A DNA stretch of 64,000 nucleotides, from contig DF237106.1 in NCBI GenBank assembly GCA_000708835.1, positions 22,370-86,369 of the forward strand, written 5' to 3'. This stretch comes from Klebsormidium nitens. Lineage: Eukaryota; Streptophyta; Klebsormidiophyceae; Klebsormidiales; Klebsormidiaceae. The position numbers and the translations under genes are program-made. Below the pieces are notes generated by a model. It was given only the letters and a program-made list of their open reading frames with translations, made no database searches and was not told the origin of the DNA. Shown piece by piece: positions 37,385 through 48,749 of this stretch (position 1 is its first letter; every line of letters begins with the position of its first letter).

Positions 37385-38010
37385 GATTTGAGTCGGTGAT
37401 ATGGTCTTAGGAGCCCCACGACGTTCGCTGGGGTCTGCTTTGTACTGCGGGCTAAAAATTTCAAGTTCAAACCACGCCGCTTGCTATCTGCACATGCAAA
37501 CGTCCAGATGCTTACAGGCTTCCAGTATTGTTTGTTCAAACTCCAAGAGTCTTTGGTCAGATTTCAGGTCCGGAGGAAACTTCAAGATCAGGCCTTGTAT
37601 CTTGCTCGTAAAAGAATCAGGTTGACTGACCACCGCGGCATTCCTATGAGTCGACTGCCAGCAAATGTCGGCTCCTTGCAGAATTCCGCGCGGCTTTGCC
37701 ATCGCGGCCGGCTTGCGTTTCCGGCGGGGCTATCCGGTTCTGGTTCCAATTCCGGTTCTGGTTCCCATTCCCGTACTTCTGGTTCCGCTTCTTCCAATTC
37801 CGGGAGAAAGGCGCTGGACGCACGCCGACCATGATGGAATCGCCGGCCGCCAACATAATGGCAGTACTGGGAAGCAGCACTGACCACAGACTAGTACCGT
37901 ACTTGTGCCGAGCTGCAGTAGGTCAGTACAATGGGCGCTATTGACAGAAGCGCGGCCCCTGACGGGCCACGGATCCACTTTATGCGGGCATCGTTCTGGC
38001 AGGAGGGCTA
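37385..38010. repeat. Segmental duplicate, copy 1 (5' flank of F-box A)
   Basis: The 5' flank of F-box A matches the 5' flank of F-box B at about 39785-40770 in the same orientation, including GAGTCGGTGATATGGT, GCACATGCAAACGTCCAGAT and a block around 37835-38010 (CGGCCGCCAACAT). With the genes, the duplicated unit is about 36.3-38.0 kb against 38.8-40.8 kb. Copy 2 carries extra sequence. A degenerate TCCGGTTCTGGTTCC tandem repeat lies near 37730-37800. Confidence 0.8.
37681..37735 (-). promoter_or_regulatory. GC-rich element upstream of F-box gene A
   Basis: ATTCCGCGCGGCTTTGCC followed by TCGCGGCCGGCTTGCG lies about 320 bp upstream of the ATG. Closely related sequences lie upstream of F-box copies B and D, so it is probably part of a conserved family promoter. 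Confidence 0.5.
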
Positions 38011-38799
38011 AGAGGGGTAACCCTCCTAATCTTAGGGAAGCTCAGCGGCTCCGAATGCTTCTTCGAGTCACGCTTAGTACTCCCCAGATTCCGGGCGTCG
38101 TGGTTCTGGAGTCCGGCCCTTGAAGGGTTGTAACCCTGAAACCGTTAAAGCCAGAGGAGCAGCACGAATCAATCCATCTTAGGATGCACTAAATTGTTTG
38201 AAAGCCCGTCCAAGAGCACTGTGAACCAAAGATTTTGAATCTGGAATGCGAAGTTGTTGTTGCTGAGAGCCTTTGGTAGGGCTTTGGAGATGAAAAAGAC
38301 GGAAAACATGTGATCCCGTAAGCATCTCATTATACGCTACTTGCTAGAGCATCCCGTTTGGATGCGTAGCCATGCAAGCAGGGATCCCAGTGACAGACTG
38401 TTGCTGCCATGATCAAAACGTGACCCCATCCGATGTTGAAACGTGAATCGGCATCAAAAGTCATACGAGCACGTACGCGAAGATACATTGACGCTTGAAA
38501 CATACTGAACATCGACCGACTGTGTGCATCATGTGCTGTGGCTCTTGGCGCTTGCCGGCCGCATGCGAAACCCAATTTAGCGAGCACAATCTTGTCACTG
38601 ACGATCAAGAATCGCGGCAACAAGCGACACTGCTAAAAATCATCGTTAGCATTTCGGCCCTCCACATCTATGAGATTTTGAGTGCTCAAATACTTCAAGC
38701 TCAGCGCCGCAACCCATCCAAGGACCGCCCACAGAGGTTACACGACGTGTCTCTGAAGTTCACCGTAAATTCTTCCGCTCGAGCTGCCTCACAGCTGGA
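38011..38799. other. Intergenic within the F-box array
   Basis: Between F-box A's upstream flank and the end of F-box B. No conserved open frame or repeat recognised. Confidence 0.4.
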
Positions 38800-39774
38800 T
38801 CAGTAACGGCCATCCCACCTTCCGCAATAGCCTTCCACCCGTATCCCCCAATCGACAAAAGCCACCGAAAGCTTTTCCTCGACCGAAGCACCTGACTGGC
38901 TCCGACTCAGCCGCTTCAACGGCGGAACACGGATCCCATTGTACTCAGCGTCTTCAAATGTTGCGTGCAAGCACATCTCCACGTTGCTTTTGCGGTCGAC
39001 TTCAGGCACTCCAGGTTCGCTGACGTGCCAGCAAATGCTAGCGACGGAGTCGAAATTCATCGCGCAAAGACAAACATAGCAATCCGTAGCTTTATATAGA
39101 GGCACCCACTTTACCGACCCGCCTCCAAGAAGGATGTACGACTCCAAGTTGACGTCAACATCCGCCCATGAAGGTTCTGTGACGTCAGCCGGCAGGTCCT
39201 TGATTGCAAACAAGGGATGCAGATGTCCGATCTCCGCATAGAAATAGACCCGTAGACTCCAACTATCCAGAAAGCTTTTCACTTTGCATGACGCTTGACC
39301 CGCTCCATACAAGCAGAGCCGCCCCTGCAGCGTCCTTATCAACACCAGCAAGCTTATTGCAGACTGCGACTCAATCTTCGTGATACTCTCCTCGAAAACA
39401 GCTGGGCCGGTCTTGTTCAATGCTAACTTCTTTGACATCGTTCTGGCCCAGCGGGCTCGGACAAGCGCCTCAAAACCACCGAAACTCTCGACTGTTTCCT
39501 GAAACGCTGCTGCTTCGTGCTCCTTGGGATCTGGAGGCTCTGAAGGGCTGTAGAAAGCGGCTCTCCACAGAGAAGCGTGCGAAGAAGCGACTGAGTGAAA
39601 GTTCTTACACGCAGCGCTAGCAGCTAGCAAAGCTGGAGGATCCTGCGAAGCCAGCTTGTTGAAGATATTGAACAAAGCTCCGTCGGGCAATTGAGAAAAA
39701 CCTGTTACTTCCGGCTTGGCCGCCTTCGCGTTTCCTGGTTCTTGGAGTAAGAGCTGATCGTTACTCCGCTCCAT
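38800..39774 (-). CDS. F-box family protein B, intact single exon
   Basis: A 324-residue ORF from ATG at 39774, close paralogue of F-box A (shared start MERSND). The F-box is at about residues 28-75 (LPDGALFNIFNKLASQDPPA). The family blocks FGGFEALVRARWA, LQGRLCLYGAGQ, LGGGSVKWVPLY and VEMCLHATFEDA follow. It stops after EGYCGRWDGRY and so lacks the CxxC tail seen in the other members. That truncation may be functional or the first sign of decay. Predicted role: SCF substrate adaptor, target unknown. Confidence 0.82.
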   Translation of the reverse strand: MERSNDQLLLQEPGNAKAAKPEVTGFSQLPDGALFNIFNKLASQDPPALLAASAACKNFHSVASSHASLWRAAFYSPSEPPDPKEHEAAAFQETVESFGGFEALVRARWARTMSKKLALNKTGPAVFEESITKIESQSAISLLVLIRTLQGRLCLYGAGQASCKVKSFLDSWSLRVYFYAEIGHLHPLFAIKDLPADVTEPSWADVDVNLESYILLGGGSVKWVPLYKATDCYVCLCAMNFDSVASICWHVSEPGVPEVDRKSNVEMCLHATFEDAEYNGIRVPPLKRLSRSQSGASVEEKLSVAFVDWGIRVEGYCGRWDGRY

Positions 39775-40087
39775 TGCCTTGGCTTGTTGAAACTTGAGTC
39801 GGTGATATGGTTTAAGGAGCCCGGGCCCACGACTGGGGGCTGCTTTCTACTGCGGCTAGAATTTCGGGTTCTAACCACGCCGCTTTGCTGTCTGCACATG
39901 CAAACGTCCAGATGCTTACAAGCTTCAAATATTGTTTCAAGTTCAAACTCTGAGTCTTTGTTCAGACTTCAGGTCCGGAGGAAATCTCAAGATCAGGCCG
40001 TGTGTCTTGCTCGCAAAATAATCAGGTTGACTGCATACCCGCGGCATTTCTATAAGTTGACTGCCAGCAAAATGTCGGCGCCTTGCA

Positions 40088-40145
40088 GAATTCCGCGCGG
40101 CTTTGCCGTCCGAGTCGCGGCCGGCTTGCGGTCCGGCGCGGCTAT
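40088..40145 (-). promoter_or_regulatory. GC-rich element upstream of F-box gene B
   Basis: ATTCCGCGCGGCTTTGCC and a nearby CGCGGCCGGCTTGCGG block lie about 315 bp upstream of the ATG, matching the element of F-box A. Confidence 0.5.
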
Positions 40146-40774
40146 TCTGGACGATTAGTTCTGATTCCCATTCGGTTCTGCTTCTTCTGGTTCCGCTTCT
40201 TCCAATCGGGAGATAGGCGCTGGATGCACGCCGACTCACCCTCGTGACTCACCGCGTGCCCATCTTTGGCAAGTCGCCATTTTTTGAGCTGTGCCAGCTG
40301 GGGATCGGACGGTTGAGAACTGAGCAAAGCATTAATGCCCGAACCCAAGAAGAGGTGTTAGCGCGCCAACCGTGGCGGCTTTGTGCGCGTTCTGCTTCCA
40401 ATCTGGCTCAAATGTTAGAAGACCTTCTTCTGACGACTTCTGAGGTCTTCCAACAAAAAGAATGCTGAAAGAAGCATGAAGAATGGTGAACGAACCAGGT
40501 ATGCCTAGGTTTAGACTGTGGGTTAAGAATCTAACCAACTTGCCAAAGATGGGACCCCGGTATAACAGCCACGAGACCACGATGGAAACGCCGGCCGCCA
40601 ACATGTCGGCAGTATTGGCAAGCAGCACCGGCCACATACTAGTACTCGAACCGAGCCGCAGTAGGTCAGTAATACAACTTTGGGCGCTATCAAAAGCGCG
40701 CGTCGCCTCATGACGAGCCACCACTCTATGTGGGCATCGCACGACTCATGGCAGGAGGGCTATGATGGTGTACC

Positions 40775-41264
40775 NNNNNNNNNNNNNNNNNNNNNNNNNN
40801 NNNNNNNNNNNNNNNNNNNNNNNNNNNNNNNNNNNNNNNNNNNNNNNNNNNNNNNNNNNNNNNNNNNNNNNNNNNNNNNNNNNNNNNNNNNNNNNNNNNN
40901 NNNNNNNNNNNNNNNNNNNNNNNNNNNNNNNNNNNNNNNNNNNNNNNNNNNNNNNNNNNNNNNNNNNNNNNNNNNNNNNNNNNNNNNNNNNNNNNNNNNN
41001 NNNNNNNNNNNNNNNNNNNNNNNNNNNNNNNNNNNNNNNNNNNNNNNNNNNNNNNNNNNNNNNNNNNNNNNNNNNNNNNNNNNNNNNNNNNNNNNNNNNN
41101 NNNNNNNNNNNNNNNNNNNNNNNNNNNNNNNNNNNNNNNNNNNNNNNNNNNNNNNNNNNNNNNNNNNNNNNNNNNNNNNNNNNNNNNNNNNNNNNNNNNN
41201 NNNNNNNNNNNNNNNNNNNNNNNNNNNNNNNNNNNNNNNNNNNNNNNNNNNNNNNNNNNNNNNN
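40775..41264. other. Assembly gap, 490 N
   Basis: A run of N. It begins where the 5' flank duplicate of F-box B ends, so repeat collapse is a likely cause. Sequence content is unknown; apparent open frames across it are meaningless. Confidence 1.
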
Positions 41265-42436
41265 GCGCAAATACTTCTAACAGGGTTTTGGAAGGCCAGT
41301 GCCAAAGCAGGAGCTAGTAGTGGTGTAACCGGGCTGGGTAAGCTTTCGTCAACGCTCATGAAACGCCAGGATTTTTGGTGCCGTGAATCAGCAGGGGCGT
41401 GCCACGTACGTGGCAAGCCCACATGAGACCAAACTGTGTGTACTTAGACTTCCTCAGAAGAGACAGAGGATGGGGCCCTGCTTCTCATTATTTTTGCTTG
41501 CTTATGGCTTTAACCCGGGTCCTGATCAGGTCACTAGGTTCGAAAACCTCGATATTTGATTGGCTTTTTTATTTGCCAATTGCCTGCTACTAGTGGTAGC
41601 TGAAAGGAAAGTCGTACAGCAGGTCATCCGTAGTCGAACCATCTTATGAGATGACACTGGCAGATTTAAGATCAATGAATGCTTATACGTGGCGTTCGGT
41701 TGGATAGCCCTGGGAGCAGAGCGTCGTTTTGTAGAGCCCATCGATAAGTCGACCCCTGGCACTTGGATGCGCAAACTGCACCGAAAGTGCTGCCGAAAAC
41801 ATATGTCAAGGTTACCTCCGACTACAGATCTGCAACATCATTTGCGCGGTACGCCATCAAATACGACTTTTGCACTTTCTTGCGAACGAGAAACTCACAT
41901 GACGCTCAAATGGGAACGGCGATTTGTGAGTCTATTGCCGTCATGGTAGTAGACCTATGAAAACGTGCCGGACTCTGCGCTGAAGTTCGCGGCTGCGACG
42001 GATTGCAAGTTCTTCATGACCTGCCGGCCAGAGTGATCCAGCATGAAGGTGTGGACACCCTTCCCGATGCAATGATGTACACAGTTCCCAGCTCACAGGC
42101 CCCTTTCTTCCTGTAAAGCCAATCCAAGAAGAGCATATTCAAAGCCCATAAGCAGGTGGCATTCAAAGAGACGGCCTTTGGTCAACTGCGTTCTTGAAAC
42201 CAGGTTGGAGTGCCTTCGTGTCGTTATAAATCCCTCCTATCTTTGGGACTAAGCATCACGTACGAAATTGAAGGCCCTCACGTCGTCGTCACTTTAATCT
42301 CCAAACACAAAATGACCCGGAGCACAATCTCGTTGCTGACGTTCCGGAGTAACAATTCCGAATTCTCTCGAGAGTCTCTGGAAGATCGGAACAGCGACGT
42401 GGCACTCAACTGCGTCTTTTGCACGCAAGCTCACCG
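41265..42436. other. Region between the gap and F-box C; no gene assigned
   Basis: Several short open frames occur on both strands (for example plus strand 41763-41960, containing KTYVKVTSDYRSATSFARYA), but none has a known motif. It may be a relic of an older duplication unit. Confidence 0.3.
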
Positions 42437-43488
42437 TTACAACCCATTCAAGGAAAATCCACAACGGTGACACCAATTCCATTTTCCAGTCACCGTATCG
42501 CCCTCCTTTCCAGCTTCTTCAGAACCGGAATCAAGACGTTCAAGCGTCGCGTCGCAATTTCCGCCAAGCCGTATCTCCCATTGAACACAAGCCTCAAACG
42601 GCGGTTGATTGACGGAAGCCTCCGACTGTGTTTGATTCGGCGCTGCTCTGCACTTACAATTGCGATGAGTATTTTCAAGCGCCGCGTGCAGGCAGAATTG
42701 CACGTTTTCTTCGCAGACCCGATGCGTTCCAGGTTTGGTGTGGGGCCAGCAAATGTTAGCGACGGCTTCAAAGCTGAGTGCGCGGGCAGAGTAATGTCGC
42801 ACCGTTCTCCTGCGCAGGTGCACCCACTTCAGGGATCCCCCTTCAAATAATATGTAGGACTCCAATTCCAGATCCACATCCGCCCAAGGAACTCTCTGAA
42901 CTAACTCGACGGGCAGGCTCCTGGTTGGAACAACTTGACGGAGGTGGTGCATTCTCTTGTAGAAGTAAGTGTCGAAACCCCAACGGCAGGATTGTTGAAC
43001 ATCTCCGTATAAACAGAGCCTCCCCTGGTTCGATCTCACGAACACCAAAAACTCTACCTTAAGTCGTGACTCTTTTTCGGTAAAAGTCTCCTCATGAGAA
43101 GCTACTGTGTTTTTATCAGAGTCTTCACTCAACCTTTCCAACGCCCCTTTAGCCCAGCGGGCTCGCACGAGAGCTTCGTAACCACCAAAGCGCTGCACTA
43201 CCTCCTGAAATGCTGCTGGTTCAGGGTCCTTAGGAGACTGGGAGGCTCAAGTGGGCTGTAGAAAGCAACTCTCCACAGGGAAGCGTTCAAGGAAGCTACT
43301 GAGTGAAAGTTCTTGCACGAAGCGGCGGCAGCGAGCAAATTTGGAGGATCTTGCAAAGCGAGCTTGCTAAATATGTTGAACAAAGCATCGTCGGGTAATT
43401 GAACGTCCTCTGTTGCGTCCCTTGCCATCTTCAGATTTTTTGAATCCTGTAGCGAACCCGCAACATTTGCCTCAGAGCTTGGCGCCAT
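42437..43488 (-). pseudogene. F-box family copy C, one frameshift
   Basis: Starts at ATG 43488 with a good F-box (LPDDALFNIFSKLALQDPPN) and runs to YSPLEPPS, where two extra bases near 43234-43237 shift the frame; the family sequence resumes at once in another frame (QRFGGYEALVRARWAK) to 42437. The distal part keeps the family blocks and the CHRCGFSLNGL tail. Everything else is intact, so it is either a very young pseudogene or an assembly error in a real gene. Confidence 0.8.
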
Positions 43489-43870
43489 TGCCAGCTGTCA
43501 AAAAAGGTTCTGGACTTTGGGAGCTTCACAACTGGAAGTGCTCTGTCCTGCGGCTCAGAACCTTGCGGGTTGAATCTCAGGTGAAATGTAATTCCTAATT
43601 ACCGCGCTGCTTTCTATCTGCACGTGCAAATTTCTAGAGCTCGCAGTTGCTACAAGGTTTCGAAAAGTGTTTGTTCACACTTCGATAGTATCTCCTCAGG
43701 TTCGAAGTCCGTTTCGAGATGCAATCTTATGCTGGATCGTCTGTTGGACCCCGGGCAGGCTCTGTAACATATTTGCTCCTCAAAAGGGTAGAGTTTACTG
43801 CACAGTCAGCTTGTCACCCGTGGCCTCCTAACGAAAGCACCTTTTGTTGACCCCCATGATACTAGTGTCG

Positions 43871-44095
43871 GCCTCTAGCAGGATTCCGCGCGGCGTTGCC
43901 CTCGCGGCCGGATTGTGTCCGGCCGCGGCAGGGCGCGGCGCGCAGGTTTTAGAGCCGCGCGCGCGGCCCGCGCGTGTGCGGCAGCGCTAGCGAAGCCGCA
44001 CTCCGACTTCATCAGCTCACTTTGGATGGAACAGATCGACGTTGAACCTACCAGAGTACGAGGGGTTTTGAACAAAAGCAGCTCCTGAAAGCCTC
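43871..44095 (+). promoter_or_regulatory. GC-rich upstream element of F-box D, arm 1 of an inverted pair
   Basis: Contains ATTCCGCGCGGCGTTGCCC and TCGCGGCCGG, then an extremely GC-rich stretch and GCGGCAGCGCTAG, GCCGCACTCCGACTTC. The sequence through TTGAACCTACCAGAGTAC to TTTTGAACAAAAGCAG recurs, inverted, at about 48015-48215 upstream of F-box E. Confidence 0.7.
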
Positions 44096-44339
44096 GTTGA
44101 TACCGTGGGAATCATATTGACGTCCGTGAATGTTTGTGGACGCAAACAGCAAGCAAAGTGGTCACCGGGGCCGGAATAATCAGAAGCTGAACAAGCGGCA
44201 GTGCAGAATCCTCAGAATATCCCTCAGTCCCAAGGGCTTCCGAAACAAAGCAGCGACTCAGTGTCTAGACAGCCGGCCACTCAAGCCGTACAACCAAGTA
44301 ATCAAGAAATCAAGCCGCTTTCAGTCCCGCGATCACCAG

Positions 44340-45296
44340 ATGAAAAGTGTAACGCAGGAGGTCCTTTTGCCCAACGACGCTTTGTTCATTATCTTCAGCA
44401 AGCTCGCTTTGCAAGATCCTCGAGCTTTGCTCGCTGCCAGCGCCCGCGTGCAAGAATTTTCACACCGTGGCTTCTTCGCACGCTTCCCTATGGTGGCGAT
44501 CCGCTTTCTACAGCCTTTCCGAGCCTCCGGAAACTGAGGATCCCAAAGAAGCAGCCTTTCAGGAGGTAGTGAAGCAATTCGGAGGTTACGAGGCGCTCGT
44601 CCGAGCTCGCTGGGCCAATGGAATGTCAGCTCTGAACAAGACCGATCTTGCTTGTTTCGAGGAGAGTCTCACGAAGCTTGAACTTGGCTCACAATATGAG
44701 ATAAAGCTGTTGGTCTTCCTGAGGACGACGCAAGGACGGCTGTGCTTGTATGGAGAGGGTCAAACTTCCTGCCGTTGGAGTTCTGATACTCACTTCTTCA
44801 TGAAAATCAACCCTCTACGTCCCCTGTTTTCAGCTGAAAACCTGCCCGTTGAGTTAGTCAAAAGAGTTCCGTGGGCGGAAGTGGACGTTCAGCTGGAGTC
44901 ATATATCTCTTTTGAAGGGGGGTCGGTGAACTGGGTGCCCCTACGCAGGAGTACGGTGCGCGATTTTCCTTCGCGCGAGCTCAGATTTGAAGCTGTCGCC
45001 AATGTCTGCTGGGATCACACCGAAGTTGGGGTTTGCAACTCAGACCTGCAGTTCTGCCTGCACGCGACGCTTGAAGACTGCCTTTACATGCAGTACCTAA
45101 TCGAGTGCGAAGATGCCACACGCCTTTGCCGGAGCCTCCCGTTGAATTTGAGCTACGGCTTGCCGGACATTGCGGAGCGAGGGTGAAACGTTGTGGTTCG
45201 GGTTCTGGGAAAATACGAATGGAGGGTGATTTGATACTCGGTCAATATATGAAGTGCGACCATTGTGGGCTGACCCTGTCTGGACTGCGAGATTGA
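44340..45296 (+). pseudogene. F-box family copy D, opposite strand, at least two frameshifts
   Basis: The only family member on the plus strand. From ATG 44340 the F-box reads LPNDALFIIFSKLALQDPRA; near 44443-44445 an extra C breaks the frame, and the expected CKNFHTVASSHASLW continues in the next frame. The body (FGGYEALVRARWAN, TQGRLCLYGEGQ, FEGGSVNWVPLRR, LQFCLHATLED) is open to about 45100, where a second break moves the tail (VEFELRLAGHCGARVKRCG, CDHCGLTLSGL) into another frame ending at 45296. An upstream in-frame ATG at 44130 exists. Closest in its blocks to copy C. Confidence 0.85.
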
Positions 45297-46749
45297 GCTT
45301 CGTGTTTACAAGAGCACGTTCAAAAAACTTAATTGCCAGGTTCGTTGATCATATTATTTGGGAAGGATTATCCGTAACGTTCTGACTATAAGAACGCTCG
45401 CGGACTTCCAGTAAAGAGAGTAAAAGCTGGGGCGATGTAGATACATTTGGTATAATCGTGGGGCTTTTCCGTAAAAGAATAAGAGGAGTCTGTTATCAGG
45501 TACGAAATCACTGAACGCGGTGTCTCTAAACATCAGTCCTTTATAAACACTTTCGTTCCTGACTGGCTCTCCAAGAAGGATGGGACCCGTATGATGGATC
45601 TGCTTTGCATCATCGCGTACAAAAACCTCTTCGTGCCCTCATGCTGCATTACTGTGTCAGCTTCAAATTTGTGCCATCAACATCAATTCTGAATGCCCCT
45701 TGTATCCGGGACACGTGGTGTGATGATTCCGCGACTTCCTTGCCAAAAAGATATACGTCGCCGTATCCATTTCGTTTGTGACGCCTTCACAGTACACTTT
45801 TGAATGCTTTATGTCACCATTCTGCCAACGCGCAATCGTCGCAGCCAGCTTTTTGAATAGTAGACACCGACAAACTCGCCTGTGCAGAATCTGAGCTTCA
45901 GAGTTGGTAGACTTCTTGATTTTTCCGTTAGTGACAAACGAATTTTTTATCTTCAGCATCTTGCTCATGGAATATGTCGCGTGATGTTTCAGCGCTTTCT
46001 CCGCTCCATCAGATATGAAGGGGTAAGGGGATGTGTCCCATATCATCAGTGGGAGAGGCACGTACATAACCTGAAACCGAAACTTCCCTGGACGGTCATA
46101 GCATTCAAACTAAGCAAGCCATCGACCAGACGGTCCGTTTTCTTGGTGACCGTATCTAAGCCGTCAGTCTTATGCATTTTTTATGAAGACCAAAACGACG
46201 GCCAATTGTACGTCTTCTCTTATATGCAGCAAGGCAGAACCTTTGGCAGGAATCTTGGACCATCATCGGCAGATTGACTTAAAGGACCCGTCTCGACGAT
46301 CTGAGATTCTGGAAAGTGAGGATCTTGATCGAGAAAAGCATGTTCTCAAACCACGTCAGATTCAGGCGCCGCGGGCAGCTACTAGTCGAGAACATGTCGA
46401 AAACATACGTGACGCTTTTGCAACAGTCCTTCAAACAAGGTTACCTTAGTTGCGCCGCACGCCACCAGTTGCAATGAATTTTGCCATTGAGGTTGAACGG
46501 AATGATCCGCACTGCGCTCGAAACATGCTTGGGCGGCTTTGAGAACGGTTTGAAGGGAATCAAGGCAACTTTACCAGAGAATCTCCGGAAAAAAAGAAGA
46601 ATACATATGACTATTTCGATGCGAAATCTCAGAATTGATCCTCAACAGAATGTGTTAGTGCGCCACATCAAGCGTCTTTAAATCCAGGGGCAAATCAAAC
46701 CCGGCGCTCAACTTCTTCGAATGTCCTTATCAGTGCTAAAGCGACCGGC
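45297..46749. other. Downstream flanks of F-box D and E; contains duplicated segment
   Basis: No gene assigned. From about 45865 to 46700 the sequence matches 48750-49560 in the same orientation. A 134-codon minus-strand frame at 45663-46067 has no recognised motif. Confidence 0.4.
45865..46700. repeat. Direct segmental duplicate, copy 1 (3' flank of F-box E)
   Basis: Blocks such as AGGGGATGT, CAGACGGTCC and CGGCCAATTGTACGTCTTCTC occur in the same order at about 48750-49560, offset near 2.9 kb. The duplication continues through the adjacent F-box copies E and F. Confidence 0.75.
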
Positions 46750-47773
46750 TCATCGTCGCATCCACTTCAGGGACCTCCTACAATATATTGCACCAGTAGT
46801 CACCACCATCCGCAGAATTACCCTTCGTTTCTGCTGCTCCATCGGAGACTTGACGCCTCTTTCCGACTCCGCACAGTCCGTTCATCCGTATACCCCAGTC
46901 AACAAAAGCCCCAGAATCTTTCAGATTGGCATAAGGCTCTGATTGACTCGGTTTCTTCATGACTATGCTCCGACTCCCGTTGTGTTCGGCGTCTTCAAAC
47001 GTAGCGTGCAGGCACAATTCCACGTTTCGTTGGTGGAATTACCCGTATACCTCAGGGTCGGTGTAGTGCCAGCAAACGCTGTTGGCAGTGTCGAATTCAT
47101 AACGACGCTGAAAGTGGCCCCTCTCCTCCATATCTCTGTATAGAGGCGCCCACTTTAGGGATCCCCCTCCAAAGGCTATGTATGCCTCCAGTTGAACGTC
47201 GACATCCGCCCAAGGAACTCTGGTGATCTCAACTGGCAGGTCCTTGATTGGAAACAGGGGATACAGGTGTCTGATTTGGGAATAGAAATAGGCGTCAAAA
47301 CCCCAGCGATTTAGCGCGCTACCCACTTGGAGTGAAGTTTGACCCACTCCATACAAGCAGAGCCGTCCCTGCATTGTTCTCACGACTATCAAGAAGCGTA
47401 TCTCTGACCGAGACTCGATCTTTCTGAGACTCTCCTCGAAGAAAGCTAGCCCATTCTTGTCACCCTTTGTTGCTAATCTCTGAGACATTTCTTTGGCCCA
47501 GCGTGCTCGAACAAGGGCCTCGTAACCACCGAATCCTTTCACTACTTCCTGAAAAGCTGCTGCCTCGCGCTCCTGAGAATCGGGGGGTTCTGAGGGGCTG
47601 TAGAAAGCGGATCTCCATAGGGAAGCGTGCGAAGAAGCTACGGCATAAAAGTTCTTACAAGCTGAGCTGGCAGCATGCAGAATTGGAGGGTCCTGCAAAG
47701 CGAGCTTGCTGAAGATCTAGATATTGAATAAAGCTTCGTCGGGCAACAGGACCTCTTGCGTTACCCCAGTCAT
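46750..47773 (-). pseudogene. F-box family copy E, in-frame stops
   Basis: Starts at ATG 47773 (LPDEALFNI), then a 6-bp insertion places a TAG in frame before IFSKLALQDPP. The body is open from there, with FGGYEALVRARWAK, MQGRLCLYGVGQ and AFGGGSLKWAPLY, until a TAA replaces a sense codon after YTDPEVYG near 47039. VELCLHATFEDA continues in the same frame to WCNIL and another TAG; the last codons are frame-shifted compared with copy F, whose stop aligns with 46750. Closest to copy F. Confidence 0.85.
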
Positions 47774-48749
47774 CTTCAAATCTGGTGATTGCGGGACTTA
47801 AAGCGGCTTCATTTCTGATATCTTGGTTGAATGGTTTGAGTGGCCGGCTGCCCAGCCACTGAGTCGGTGATTACTCTGCGAAGCCCTCAGGACTGGGATA
47901 TGCTCTGGAGGGTTGACTGCGGCTTGTTTTTCTGGTTTTTCCGGCCTTGCCGACCACGCTGCTTGCTGTTTGCGTCCGCGAACAATCACGGACGTCAAGA
48001 TCGTTCTCACGGTACCAACAAGGAGTTCAGGATCTGCTTTTGTTCAAAACCCCCAGTACTCTGGTAGGTTCAACGCATGTTCTATCCCCAGATCAAGTGA
48101 GCTGAAGTCGGAGTGCGGCCTTTCTAGCGCTGCCGCACGCGCGCGGGCCGCGCACGCGGCTCTTTAACCCGCGCGGCCGCGCCCGGCCCGGCCGCGGCTC
48201 TTGGACGGCGCCGGCAGTTGGAGCGGCGTCGAGAACGCCTCACTGACCCATCAATAGTCGGATGCAGGAAGGCCTCCATCTAAGCCATAGTGCCGTGTCC
48301 TCTTCTATTCCTATGCTTGAGCAAAAAGCTGTAGATACTCATACTTCATGACCAGGGCACACGGCGCAGATATAGAATTGCGGGCTAAAGCCATTGAGCT
48401 TCGAAGCGCCGAAACCTTTTATTCTGGAAGGGGCCCGTCAGGAGAGTGCTCCTTCAGCCCTGTCCTAGACACTTTCCTCATGGGTATAAAGTGCGAAATG
48501 CTATCATCGCCTTGGTGGGCTCGGGCCATTTAACTTTGAGCATCATATAAAGCGGTTTGTGCCGGCCGCCAACTTCTGCAGATACAATATTTGTAAAAAA
48601 GTCACGTCTTCGTATCCTGTCCTTCCCCGGCCTCATTCTCAAAAGTGCAGAGTAGACATAGTAGGAAGGTTTTCTCGCGCCTCTCCTTCAGCTTGATCCA
48701 GGAACCGTTTCATCAGAGGAGATATTGCATGTTGGTGCATTCTTGAGAA
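47774..48749. other. Upstream region of F-box copy E
   Basis: Contains the inverted GC-rich element at about 48015-48215. Otherwise no gene recognised. Confidence 0.4.
48015..48215 (-). promoter_or_regulatory. GC-rich upstream element of F-box E, arm 2 of the inverted pair
   Basis: Reverse complement of the element at 43871-44095 with good identity over CTTTTGTTCAAAACCCC, GTACTCTGGTAGGTTCAAC, GAAGTCGGAGTGCGGC and AGCGCTGCCGCAC. Each arm lies upstream of an F-box pseudogene reading away from it, so copies D and E are inverted, tail-to-tail duplicates. Confidence 0.75.

Noticed and set aside
40680-41426. Open frames of 172-248 codons across the N run
   Set aside because: They exist only because unknown bases contain no stop codons.
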